From the NCBI GenBank assembly GCA_016783355.1, contig JADHWR010000030.1, forward strand, positions 1 to 14,497: a stretch of DNA of 14,497 bases, in the 5' to 3' direction. Both the position numbers and the translations under genes were made by a program. Shown here one piece after another: positions 6,173-13,091 of this stretch (the stretch's first letter is position 1; each line of letters starts with the position of its first letter). The DNA is from Candidatus Omnitrophota bacterium. GTDB taxonomy: Bacteria; Omnitrophota; Gorgyraeia; Gygaellales; JAHJCI01. Below the pieces are notes generated by a model. The model saw nothing but the letters and a program-made list of their open reading frames with translations. It did no database searches and was not told where the DNA came from.

Positions 6173-7263
6173 CCATACTCCTCTTGTGTCCTTCCGATAT
6201 TCAATAAGAGGCTGATGGCAGCTATGTCAAAGACTAAAGAACTCCCGCCATAACTGATAAAGGGCAGACCCAAACCTTTGGTGGGCAGAAGTGCACAGGA
6301 GCTGCCAATATTCACTACTACCCTCAAAGCAAACCAAAGCAGAATCCCGCATCCTAGTAAATATGAAAAAGAATTCTTTGTGTTTTTCACAATCTTGAGA
6401 CCTTCTAAAAGTAACAAAATAAAAAGCGCAATCACCGAGACTGTGCCAAACAAACCAAGTTCTTCCCCAATAATCGAAAAGATAAAATCTGTATGGGATG
6501 CGGGTAAATAAAAAAGCTTTTGCTGACTGCAGCCTAAACCCCGACCAAAGAATCCACCCGAGGCTAAAGCAATCTGCGACTGGATAATCTGAAAACCACT
6601 GCCTTCTGGATCAAACCAGGGATTTAAAAATGCGAGGATGCGTGCTCGCCGATAAGGAACACAAAGTACCAGAGGATAAAATAGGGCCGCAGCAGCAACT
6701 AAAAGCGTTATTAAATAAGAAAGACGCAGCCCTCCCAGGTAAAGTAACAAAACCCCGATTAAACCTATACTGATTGCTGTTCCTAAATCAGGTTGTAAAA
6801 GAACTAGGCTACAGACTAATGCCAATACTAACACAAGAGGAAGAACCCCCTCACGGAAATCATCTAACTTTTTTTCTTTGCGACTCATGAAATCTGCCAT
6901 ATAGACAACTAAAACCAAAGCCATCATAATAGAAGGCTGAAAGCTAAAGCCTCCTAGCCTAAACCAGCGTCGTGCACCGCCAGCCTGATGTCCTAACCCA
7001 GGCACAAGCACCAAGGCCAATAAAATAATTGAAGCAACAGTTAAGGGCTTTATAAAAGTTCTTAAGTGTCTTATCTCAATTCCCAAAAGCAAAAAACCAA
7101 AGATTATACCGAAAGATAAAAAGATAAACTGTCGCTTTAAAAAATAGGCGGGGTTGCCAAAATGGTTCAGGGCATAGATACTTGAGGCACTATAAATCAT
7201 TACTAACCCAAACGCGATGAGAACTGTAGTGATCATTAAGATATTAATTCTTGTCTGACGCAT
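6169..7263 (-). CDS. ftsW: Septal peptidoglycan polymerase FtsW (SEDS family)
   Basis: Polytopic membrane glycosyltransferase that polymerises lipid II at the septum with its partner FtsI. 364 residues, about ten membrane segments. SEDS signatures: GLVMIYSAS (19-27), GARRWF (96-101), FQPS (108-111), QPDLGTA (157-163), NPWFDPEGSGFQIIQS (214-229), HTDFIFSIIGEELG (257-270) and LPTKGLGLPFISYGGSS (326-342). The Asp of HTDF (residue 259) matches the catalytic Asp of FtsW/RodA. Assignment to FtsW rather than RodA rests on position between murD and murG. The start at 7263 overlaps murD by 28 bp and gives the usual cytoplasmic N-terminus; a second Met at codon 10 (7236) would produce a TAATG junction and is a less likely alternative. 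Confidence 0.95.
   Translation of the reverse strand: MRQTRINILMITTVLIAFGLVMIYSASSIYALNHFGNPAYFLKRQFIFLSFGIIFGFLLLGIEIRHLRTFIKPLTVASIILLALVLVPGLGHQAGGARRWFRLGGFSFQPSIMMALVLVVYMADFMSRKEKKLDDFREGVLPLVLVLALVCSLVLLQPDLGTAISIGLIGVLLLYLGGLRLSYLITLLVAAAALFYPLVLCVPYRRARILAFLNPWFDPEGSGFQIIQSQIALASGGFFGRGLGCSQQKLFYLPASHTDFIFSIIGEELGLFGTVSVIALFILLLLEGLKIVKNTKNSFSYLLGCGILLWFALRVVVNIGSSCALLPTKGLGLPFISYGGSSLVFDIAAISLLLNIGRTQEEYG
6178..6184 (-). promoter_or_regulatory. Ribosome binding site of murG
   Basis: AGAGGAG on the minus strand, 5 nt before the murG ATG and inside the end of ftsW. It fixes the murG start and implies efficient reinitiation at the ftsW/murG overlap. Confidence 0.7.
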
Positions 7264-8495
7264 CTAATAAATTCATTGCCCCTTTCTTCGTAATTACGAA
7301 ACATATCAAAACTGGAACACATCGGGGAGAAAAGAATACAATCACCGGGTGAAGATTTTCTAAAGGCAAGTTGCAGTGCCTCTTTTAAAGATGTGCGGGT
7401 TTCTAAAGACAGCGTACCATCAAATACGCTCCTCATCTTTGCCGCTGCCTCGCCAATCAAGATTAATGCCTTTACCTTCCGGCGGATCAATTGAGAAATC
7501 TTCTCAAAATCAGCCCCTTTATCCTTACCGCCGGCAATCAAAATAACTGGCCTATCAATACTCTTTAAGGCAAAAATAGCGGAGTCTACATTTGTTGCTT
7601 TAGAGTCGTTGATAAAGAGACGTCTCTTGAATTCTGCCACCTTTTCTAAACGGTGGGGGAGACCTCTGAATTTTGCAAAAACCCTAAAGTAGATTTGTGG
7701 TTTTATTTCTAAAATTTTACTAACCGCTATCACAGCAGCAAGATTTAAGTTGGGATTAAGCTTCTCATTAAAATAGGCAATCCTGCATTTGGCACGCCTC
7801 GCTAATTGCCGAACTGCTGAATCTCCCTCATTTAACACTAACCAGTTATCTTTGTCTTGATTTATAAAGATACGTGCTTTTGCTTCTAAATACTGATCCA
7901 TATTAGAATATCTATCTAAATGGTCGCAACTAAAATTGAGGATTACTGATATTCTTGGTTTAAAACAAGAGATTCTTTCTAACTGGAAAGAGCTCACTTC
8001 TAAAGAAACAAAATCCCCCTCTTTTATGTTGTCAACAGATGCACAAAACGGCTGTCCAATATTACCGGCGACAAAAACATTTTTTTCTGCTTCTTTTAGA
8101 ACACCACCAATAAGTGTCGTTACTGTGGTTTTGCCATTGGTTCCGGTAATGGCAATGATTTGCGCAGGACATAATATCGATGCAACCTCAATCTCGCTAA
8201 TTACGCGGATACCCTCCTCCTCTGCCCACGCTAACGGCAAAGCACTCTTTTCTACGCCAGGGCTTGTAACAATCAAATCTCTGCCTTTTATAAAATCTTG
8301 GCTGTGCCGGCCCAATTCTAATCTTATATCCGCTGGTAACTGCCTTGCTGCTTCTCGTATATATGGATTATCATCTTTTTCAGAAACCCAAACCTCTGCA
8401 TTTAAAGTATGCAAAAGCCCTGCTGCAGCAAGCCCGCTTTTACCTAACCCAACCACAGTTATCTTCTTTTTCTTAAAATAATTTTCGTTAACCAT
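7236..8495 (-). CDS. murD: UDP-N-acetylmuramoyl-L-alanine--D-glutamate ligase MurD
   Basis: Mur ligase that adds D-Glu to UDP-MurNAc-L-Ala. N-terminal VVGLGKSGLA (14-23), ATP loop GTNGKTT (118-124), AGNIG (143-147), LEVSSFQLE (165-173), DHLDRY (191-196), LPHRLE (279-284), NDSKATN (296-302), GGKDKG (322-327) and the MurD-specific SPMCSSFDMFRNYEERGNEF (390-409). 419 residues is short for the family (about 440-450). The missing part appears to be in the middle domain: the strands and the G-x-HN motif that normally precede the N-x-x-AA helix are absent, and about residue 242 (YFNEKLN) runs straight into PNLNLAAVIA. Whether this is a lineage trait or a deletion cannot be told here. The ATG at 8493-8495 is preceded by GGGGTG 8 nt upstream. 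The repeats at 8521-8683 lie just upstream. Confidence 0.94.
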   Translation of the reverse strand: MVNENYFKKKKITVVGLGKSGLAAAGLLHTLNAEVWVSEKDDNPYIREAARQLPADIRLELGRHSQDFIKGRDLIVTSPGVEKSALPLAWAEEEGIRVISEIEVASILCPAQIIAITGTNGKTTVTTLIGGVLKEAEKNVFVAGNIGQPFCASVDNIKEGDFVSLEVSSFQLERISCFKPRISVILNFSCDHLDRYSNMDQYLEAKARIFINQDKDNWLVLNEGDSAVRQLARRAKCRIAYFNEKLNPNLNLAAVIAVSKILEIKPQIYFRVFAKFRGLPHRLEKVAEFKRRLFINDSKATNVDSAIFALKSIDRPVILIAGGKDKGADFEKISQLIRRKVKALILIGEAAAKMRSVFDGTLSLETRTSLKEALQLAFRKSSPGDCILFSPMCSSFDMFRNYEERGNEFIRCVRQELIS

Positions 8496-8520
8496 CTATA
8501 CTTCACCCCATTACAAGCTC

Positions 8521-8547
8521 AATTTTGGAAGTCCGACTTCCAAAATT
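8521..8547. repeat. GGAAGTCCGACTTCC-type hairpin upstream of murD
   Basis: Perfect 12-bp inverted arms, AATTTTGGAAGT (8521-8532) and ACTTCCAAAATT (8536-8547), around CCG. The same hairpin core occurs at 12765-12804 ahead of murE. There is no T-tract beyond either arm in the transcribed direction, so I do not call it a terminator. Confidence 0.75.
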
Positions 8548-8567
8548 AGTTTCCTAAGGTTGCCTAC

Positions 8568-8683
8568 CAAGCGGGTGGCGAGGCGGTGGGCGGCCCAAAA
8601 TAGCCCGCAGCGAATTATGCTCTATAGAGGCTTCCCCTTGAGCGAGGACAATTTTGGGCTCCGCCGAAGACAGGACCCGCTTG
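8568..8683. repeat. Copy B of the ~112-bp repeat, between mraY and murD
   Basis: Terminal arms CAAGCGGGT (8568-8576) and ACCCGCTTG (8675-8683) are exact inverted repeats of 9 bp. The core matches 971-1081 closely, including a long identical stretch around 8622-8660, and has an internal pair GCCCAAAAT / ATTTTGGGC. Here the element is wholly intergenic, whereas copy A is partly coding. Orientation relative to the operon is the same in both copies. Confidence 0.88.
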
Positions 8684-8708
8684 TTCTTTACTACAAAATG
8701 TGAAATGC

Positions 8709-8726
8709 GGAGACCTGACCCTTATT
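8709..8726. repeat. GGAGACCTGACCCTTATT motif next to the mraY stop
   Basis: Seventeen of 18 bases are identical to 13074-13091, which sits at the stop codon of ftsI. Both lie between a gene's 3' end and a copy of the AAGCGGG-bounded repeats, on the same side of it. It may be an outer part of the repeat, an insertion hotspot, or a processing site; function unknown. Confidence 0.6.
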
Positions 8727-8730
8727 TTTC

Positions 8731-9819
8731 CTATCTGATTTTAAGCATCACTATCGTCAATATTGCTAATAGCACTGCCACAATCCATAAACGCACAATC
8801 ACCTTGGACTCGGCCCAACCAAGAAATTGCAGATGATGATGGAAGGGCGCAATCTTAAAGATGCGCTTTTTACGCAGGCGAAATGAGGCCACCTGCAGAA
8901 TTACAGAAAGTGCCTCAACAACAAATATCCCTCCCGCAACTACTAAAAAAAGTTCCTTTCTGATTAAAAGACTAACTACGCCCAGAGCACCCCCCAGGGG
9001 CAGTGCACCCACATCTCCCATAAATATAGAGGCGGGAAAGCAATTAAACCACAAGAATCCTAATCCTGCTCCGGCAATACTTGCACAAAAGACCGCCAAT
9101 TCACCGCTTTGGGCGATGTAAGGGATAAAAAGATACTGGCTAAATTTAATATGTCCGCTGACATAACTTAAAACACTAAAGGCTAAAGCAACCATGATGA
9201 TAATGCCAATCGCTAAGCCATCCAAGCCATCAGTAAGATTGACTGCATTGGAAGAGGCGCAGATAACCAGAGTTACCCAGAGAATATAAAATATCCCCAG
9301 CTTCAGACAAATATTCTTTAAAAGGGGCAGTGAAATCTGAGCAGGATTCTGAGGAGATAAAAATAAAAATATCCCCACCCCCAGGCCTAAAACAATCTGA
9401 CTAATAAGTTTTGTTCGGGCAAGCATGCCTTTGGATTTGCCATTTAGTTGTTTTAAATAATCATCGGTAAAACCCGTAATCCCTAACCAAAGTAAGACAA
9501 AGATACTTATTAGAACATAACGATTGCAGATATCTGCCCAGAGAAAAGACGAGAAAAGCACCGCAATCAAAATTAATATCCCGCCCATTGTAGGTGTGCC
9601 TTCCTTGCCCTTATGTAAGCTATAAAGATGCTTACTTTCTTCTTTGCGGACATTCTCACCAATCCCCAATTTTTTTAATTTGCGAACTACCCAGGGAGCG
9701 CAGATAAGCACGATAAAGAAGCTCGTCAGTGCCGCCATTGCCGCACGAAAGGTAATGTAGCGAAAGATATTAAAGCCAAAGAATATCTCTCTTAATGGAT
9801 AAAGTAAGTGGTATAGCAT
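8731..9819 (-). CDS. mraY: Phospho-N-acetylmuramoyl-pentapeptide transferase MraY
   Basis: Polytopic membrane enzyme that transfers phospho-MurNAc-pentapeptide to undecaprenyl phosphate, giving lipid I. 362 residues, full length. Signatures: GTPTMGG (74-80), DDYLK with the metal-site aspartates (119-123), NAVNLTDGLDGL (191-202), FMGDVGAL (266-272) and the HHH motif PFHHHLQ (325-331). The start overlaps the murF stop by one base (TAATG), with GGAAGAGG about 10 nt upstream, indicating translational coupling. A repeat-rich gap of about 235 bp follows before murD. Confidence 0.97.
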   Translation of the reverse strand: MLYHLLYPLREIFFGFNIFRYITFRAAMAALTSFFIVLICAPWVVRKLKKLGIGENVRKEESKHLYSLHKGKEGTPTMGGILILIAVLFSSFLWADICNRYVLISIFVLLWLGITGFTDDYLKQLNGKSKGMLARTKLISQIVLGLGVGIFLFLSPQNPAQISLPLLKNICLKLGIFYILWVTLVICASSNAVNLTDGLDGLAIGIIIMVALAFSVLSYVSGHIKFSQYLFIPYIAQSGELAVFCASIAGAGLGFLWFNCFPASIFMGDVGALPLGGALGVVSLLIRKELFLVVAGGIFVVEALSVILQVASFRLRKKRIFKIAPFHHHLQFLGWAESKVIVRLWIVAVLLAILTIVMLKIR

Positions 9820-11234
9820 TATCTTAAAACCTCTTCCATTTTCATCGCTCGTGAGCCTTTAATCAAGACTAGATCAGAAGACCTCGGCTGCAATTTCTTA
9901 AAAAGAATCTTCCTTGCCTCTTTGCTGTCAGAACAGTAAAAGACAGCGCCGCCATCTAAGCCCTGCTTAATCAACTCTAAAGATGTAATAAAACTCATCG
10001 GGCCTACGCTAATAAAAGCATCGCAGATACGGCTAATTCTTTTTGCAATGTGACGATGAAAATATACAGCGCTGTCTCCTAATTCAAGCATATCCCCCAA
10101 GATAAAAATACGTCTTCCTTTTGGCCTCATCCTTTCTAAAACATCTAAGGCATGGTCTAAAGACTCTGGGTTGGCATTGTAAGTGTCGTCAATAACGATT
10201 AAGTTTTTCTTCTTAACAATCTGCAGGCGGCGAGGAGGAAAAGTAAAGCTCTCAAGCCGTCTCTTAATTGTTAAATAATCAAAGCCTAATATTCGGCTTG
10301 CGGCAATTGCCGCAAGGGCATTATAAACATTGCCAAGGGAAGGATTACTCAGATGTATCTTCTGGTTGTGGATACGGAATTCTGTGTTTTCATCGCGATA
10401 ACGCAGGTAACTCCCAAAATAATCACAAGGCCCACGCAAGCCAAAATTAATAATAAGCCCCGCTCTTTCTGCTTCAAAGTGTCTCTCCGTAAGTAGAAAG
10501 GGCGGGGTAAACCCCGCTTGTCTGCGATTTAATCCTTTCAGTTGCGCATCATCATTATTTAAAATAGCTATCCGGGGAAAGGATAGATATTTTAATAAAC
10601 TCATCTTTTCCTTCAATACGCCATTTAGGTCTCTAAAAAATTCTAAATGCGCAGGCCCAATATTATTAATAATAACGATGTTGGGTCTGAGGATATTACC
10701 CAGATAAGCAATCTCGCCAAAGTGGTTTGTCCCCAGCTCTAAAATTGCTGCACGACATTTATGACTTAAACGCAAAAGATTCAAAGACAGGCCAATATCA
10801 TTGTTTTCTGTTCCTTTATTCTTAAGTGTATTGAATTTTGCCTGTAAAATCCAGGCAAGCATCTCTTTGGTTGTCGTCTTGCCATTGCTGCCTGTAACGG
10901 CGATTACAGGAATATTAAACCGCCGGCGATGAAAAGCCGCTAAATCACCCAATGCCTTTTTTGTATCCTTGACTTTAATCACGCTCACTCTTTGGCAGCG
11001 AGCAAGATATGATCTGTGCTTTGGGATATACGAGAGAACAACTGCCCTTGCGCCTTTTTTAATTGCCTCGGGAATAAAACTATGTCCATCGAAGCGGCTG
11101 CCTTTAATGGCAACGAATAACCGCCCATCTTGTGCCTTTCGAGAATCGATAGAGACAGCCTTCAGTTTCAAATCAACTCTGCCGCAGATTAATCTTGCCC
11201 CTGTTGCTTTTACTATTTCCTCAACGCTAAACAT
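9819..11234 (-). CDS. murF: UDP-N-acetylmuramoyl-tripeptide--D-alanyl-D-alanine ligase MurF
   Basis: Adds D-Ala-D-Ala (the Ddl product) to UDP-MurNAc-tripeptide, completing the pentapeptide precursor. 471 residues. N-terminal domain SIDSR (28-32) and GSRFDGHSF (45-53), ATP loop GSNGKTTTKE (115-124), LELGTNHFGEI (165-175), GPAHLEFF (193-200), then C-terminal DDTYNANPES (349-358) and LGDMLELG (379-386), which are MurF signatures. Residues 240-260 are read from a palindromic element (10455-10517), inserted in frame just after NNDD-QLKGLNRRQ in a loop-prone part of the central domain. The N-terminal region shares a stretch of 38 identical bases with murE. ATG 11232-11234 overlaps murE by 22 bp; its CAGGA is too close for a good ribosome site, so coupling is likely. 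Confidence 0.96.
   Translation of the reverse strand: MFSVEEIVKATGARLICGRVDLKLKAVSIDSRKAQDGRLFVAIKGSRFDGHSFIPEAIKKGARAVVLSYIPKHRSYLARCQRVSVIKVKDTKKALGDLAAFHRRRFNIPVIAVTGSNGKTTTKEMLAWILQAKFNTLKNKGTENNDIGLSLNLLRLSHKCRAAILELGTNHFGEIAYLGNILRPNIVIINNIGPAHLEFFRDLNGVLKEKMSLLKYLSFPRIAILNNDDAQLKGLNRRQAGFTPPFLLTERHFEAERAGLIINFGLRGPCDYFGSYLRYRDENTEFRIHNQKIHLSNPSLGNVYNALAAIAASRILGFDYLTIKRRLESFTFPPRRLQIVKKKNLIVIDDTYNANPESLDHALDVLERMRPKGRRIFILGDMLELGDSAVYFHRHIAKRISRICDAFISVGPMSFITSLELIKQGLDGGAVFYCSDSKEARKILFKKLQPRSSDLVLIKGSRAMKMEEVLR
10455..10517. repeat. Palindromic element inserted in frame within murF
   Basis: Inverted arms of 17 bp at 10458-10474 and 10491-10507 have two mismatches, and an adjoining palindrome GCGGGG/CCCCGC (10502-10507 / 10512-10517) overlaps the right arm. 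The 63-bp stretch is an exact multiple of three and is translated as MurF residues 240-260, a segment not expected in the family. It encodes AERAGL, the same six residues as the ddl insert (137-142 there). The arm core (CCCCGC-CTTTCT) resembles the internal hairpin of the ddl element. Confidence 0.75.
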
Positions 11235-12688
11235 TCCTGGATAACCTGTGCGTCATTAAAAGGAATAACTTTATCCTTTATTCTTTGCTCTGTTTCGTGG
11301 CCCTTGCCCGCAATTAATATTATATCACCGATTTGAGCCAAATTTAGCGCTTCTTTTATTGCCGCGTATCTATCTAGATCGACATGGACTTGGTATCTTT
11401 TAAGGTCTACCCCTGATAAAATATCTTTGATAATTTCCCGGGGGTCTTCTTGGCGAGGGTTATCGCTGGTAATGATTACGTAATCGCAAAGTCTGCAGGC
11501 ACACCTTCCCATCCTTGCGCGCTTGGTTTTATCGCGCTCTCCCCCGCATCCAAAAACAACAATCAGCCTTCCTTTAGAGAGGGGCTTGAGGCTCGTGATT
11601 GCGTTACGAAGGGCTTCTTCTGTGTGTGCGTAATCAACAAAAACAGAAAAACCTTCTTTTGAGTCTATCCTTTCCAATCTTCCTCTAACACCAGAGAATT
11701 CCTCAATAGCCCTTTTTACAATACCTAATTTTAAATTTCGACTTAAAGCAAATGCTGCTGCGGCGGCAATATTATAAAGATTGTGTTCTCCCAAAAGTTG
11801 ACTCTTGAATTTCTCTGATTTTCCTTTAAATGACAGGGTAAATCTGCTACCATCCGCCCCAAAAGAGAATCTCCCTATTTTCAGATCAGCATTCTTTCTT
11901 AAGCCATAGGTAATAATTCTTGCCTTTGTCAGTTTCTTAATTCTTCCTGAATAGGTATCATCCTCATTAAGAACAGCATAAGCCTCTGACCTAAGTTCCG
12001 AAAAAAGCTTGGCTTTGGCTAAAAAATAATCCTCTTTGTTCTTATGGTAATCCAGGTGGTCACTGCCTAAATTAGTAAAAATTCCTGCACAAAAATTTAA
12101 TCCCTCTGTTCGCTTCTGGCTAAGTGCATGAGAGCTTATTTCCATAATTACGTAATCAATTTTATTGCTTTTCATTTTGGAGAACAAAATCTCTAAATCC
12201 TCTCTTCCCGGTGTTGTGTTTTTGGCAAAGAATTCCTTATCTTTAAAATGGTAGTTAATTGTACCGATTAAACCGGGCTGAAAGCCTGCTTTTTTCAATA
12301 TCGCCTCTATGAGATAGGCGACTGTGGTTTTACCATTGGTTCCCGTAATTCCAATAAGCTTTAAAGATTTAGCCGGGTAGCCATAAAAAGCCTCAACTAA
12401 ATCTCCCAATACCTTTTTTGTATCCTTAACTTTAATAAAGGTAAGCCTTTTGCTTTGTGGAGCAACTAGTTTGGCGCTTGTTGCTTCATCGACAATAATC
12501 GCCCTTGCCCCTAATTTAATTGCCTCGGGAATAAAACTATGTCCATCGAAGCAGCTGCCTCTAACGGCAACAAAAACAAAGTCCTGCTTTACCCGGCGCG
12601 AGTCAGAGGTCAAGCCCTTCAGCTCAAAATCCTTAAATTCCTGCTGAAATCTTATCCTGGCTTGTTTAAGTAAGCTACACAGAGTCAT
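11213..12688 (-). CDS. murE: UDP-N-acetylmuramoyl-L-alanyl-D-glutamate--2,6-diaminopimelate ligase MurE
   Basis: Mur ligase that adds the third stem-peptide residue. 491 residues, normal. Motifs: LTSDSR (26-31), ATP loop GTNGKTT (116-122), TTPG (158-161), EISSHAL (183-189), SDHLDYH (209-215), Lys region FLAKAKLF (222-229), LLGEHN (298-303), GRLER (336-340), VDYAHT (351-356), GCGGERD (380-386), DNPR (409-412) and GKGHE (461-465). DNPR is the established signature for meso-A2pm rather than L-Lys. The N-terminal segment is unusually similar in DNA to murF. ATG 12686-12688 has no visible Shine-Dalgarno, and the gap upstream is about 400 bp of repeats. It overlaps murF by 22 bp. Confidence 0.97.
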   Translation of the reverse strand: MTLCSLLKQARIRFQQEFKDFELKGLTSDSRRVKQDFVFVAVRGSCFDGHSFIPEAIKLGARAIIVDEATSAKLVAPQSKRLTFIKVKDTKKVLGDLVEAFYGYPAKSLKLIGITGTNGKTTVAYLIEAILKKAGFQPGLIGTINYHFKDKEFFAKNTTPGREDLEILFSKMKSNKIDYVIMEISSHALSQKRTEGLNFCAGIFTNLGSDHLDYHKNKEDYFLAKAKLFSELRSEAYAVLNEDDTYSGRIKKLTKARIITYGLRKNADLKIGRFSFGADGSRFTLSFKGKSEKFKSQLLGEHNLYNIAAAAAFALSRNLKLGIVKRAIEEFSGVRGRLERIDSKEGFSVFVDYAHTEEALRNAITSLKPLSKGRLIVVFGCGGERDKTKRARMGRCACRLCDYVIITSDNPRQEDPREIIKDILSGVDLKRYQVHVDLDRYAAIKEALNLAQIGDIILIAGKGHETEQRIKDKVIPFNDAQVIQECLALRK

Positions 12689-12764
12689 TAAATTCGCGAC
12701 ACATGTAATCGCTTAATAATTAAGTAATGCTTTATACTGCCCCCTATTAAGTATTTGATGCATA

Positions 12765-12804
12765 AAATTTGGAAGTCCGACTTCCAAGTCCGACTTCCAA
12801 ATTT
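12765..12804. repeat. Hairpin with tandem GGAAGTCCGACTTCC units upstream of murE
   Basis: Outer arms AAATTTGGAAGT (12765-12776) and ACTTCCAAATTT (12793-12804). In between, AAGTCCGACTTCC occurs twice in tandem. It looks like the 8521-8547 hairpin with an internal 13-bp duplication. Both copies lie on the downstream side (in transcription) of an AAGCGGG-bounded repeat. Confidence 0.75.
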
Positions 12805-12832
12805 CCAGAACCTGGTCCCCTAGTTTTATTGT

Positions 12833-13027
12833 AAGCGGGCGGCAGTCAAGACAGAGCCCTTATTCGCGCGCCCCGTTAGAAGTCGAAGACTTTCTAACGG
12901 GGCGCGCAATGAAATGAGCACGAATGAGGTAGATTGGCACTTCGACCCTGCTCAGTGCCAACCCTGAGCTTGTCGAATGGGTTGGCTGACAGGACCCGCC
13001 CTGTACCATACGGTACAGAGCCCGCTT
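12833..13027. repeat. 195-bp composite repeat between ftsI and murE
   Basis: Bounded by exact 8-bp arms AAGCGGGC (12833-12840) and GCCCGCTT (13020-13027). It shares GACAGGACCCGC (12988-12999) with copies A and B but has a different interior. The interior holds a GC-rich palindrome (12866-12907); a multi-branched region at about 12928-12987, including TTGGCACT/AGTGCCAA and GCCAACCC/GGGTTGGC pairs; and CTGTACC/GGTACAG (13001-13018). No reading frame of note. Together with the hairpins on either side it fills the 398-bp gap between ftsI and murE. Confidence 0.7.
12866..12907. repeat. Perfect 16-bp GC-rich palindrome inside the composite repeat
   Basis: GCGCGCCCCGTTAGAA (12866-12881) is the exact inverse of TTCTAACGGGGCGCGC (12892-12907), with a 10-base loop. 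The CCCCGTTAGAA core matches the outer arms of the elements at 153-222 and 1642-1717, so this appears to be a family member nested in a larger element. There is no T-tract, so a terminator is not supported. Confidence 0.8.
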
Positions 13028-13042
13028 GTTGTCAAATGCCTG

Positions 13043-13072
13043 CCCCGTTGACCGAAGGTCTTTACGACGGGG
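13043..13072. repeat. CCCCGTT hairpin downstream of ftsI
   Basis: CCCCGTTGACC (13043-13053), loop GAA, then GGTC and a distal GACGGGG (ending 13072). Pairing is imperfect, with an unpaired TTTAC on one side. The GAA centre and CCCCGTT arm repeat the layout of 12866-12907, so it may be a diverged relative. Confidence 0.5.
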
Positions 13073-13073
13073 T

Positions 13074-13091
13074 GGAGACCTGACCCCTATT
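13074..13091. repeat. GGAGACCTGACCCCTATT motif overlapping the ftsI stop
   Basis: Differs by one base from 8709-8726 at the end of mraY. It includes the ftsI stop codon (13087-13089), so the shared motif reaches the last codons of ftsI. Confidence 0.6.

Noticed and set aside
7936..8481. Plus-strand open frame of 181 codons opposite murD
   Set aside because: It lies wholly antisense to a gene with clear MurD motifs, shows no domain-like pattern and fits a shadow frame.
8521..8547. Factor-independent terminator after mraY
   Set aside because: The hairpin is strong, but no U-tract follows it in the transcribed direction, and murD with the rest of the essential operon lies downstream.
12866..12907. 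Terminator between ftsI and murE
   Set aside because: A very stable GC stem but no T-run on either side; better explained as a repeat element.
12765..13072. CRISPR array in the repeat-rich gap before murE
   Set aside because: Repeats are palindromes of different types and sizes without regular spacers; no cas gene nearby.
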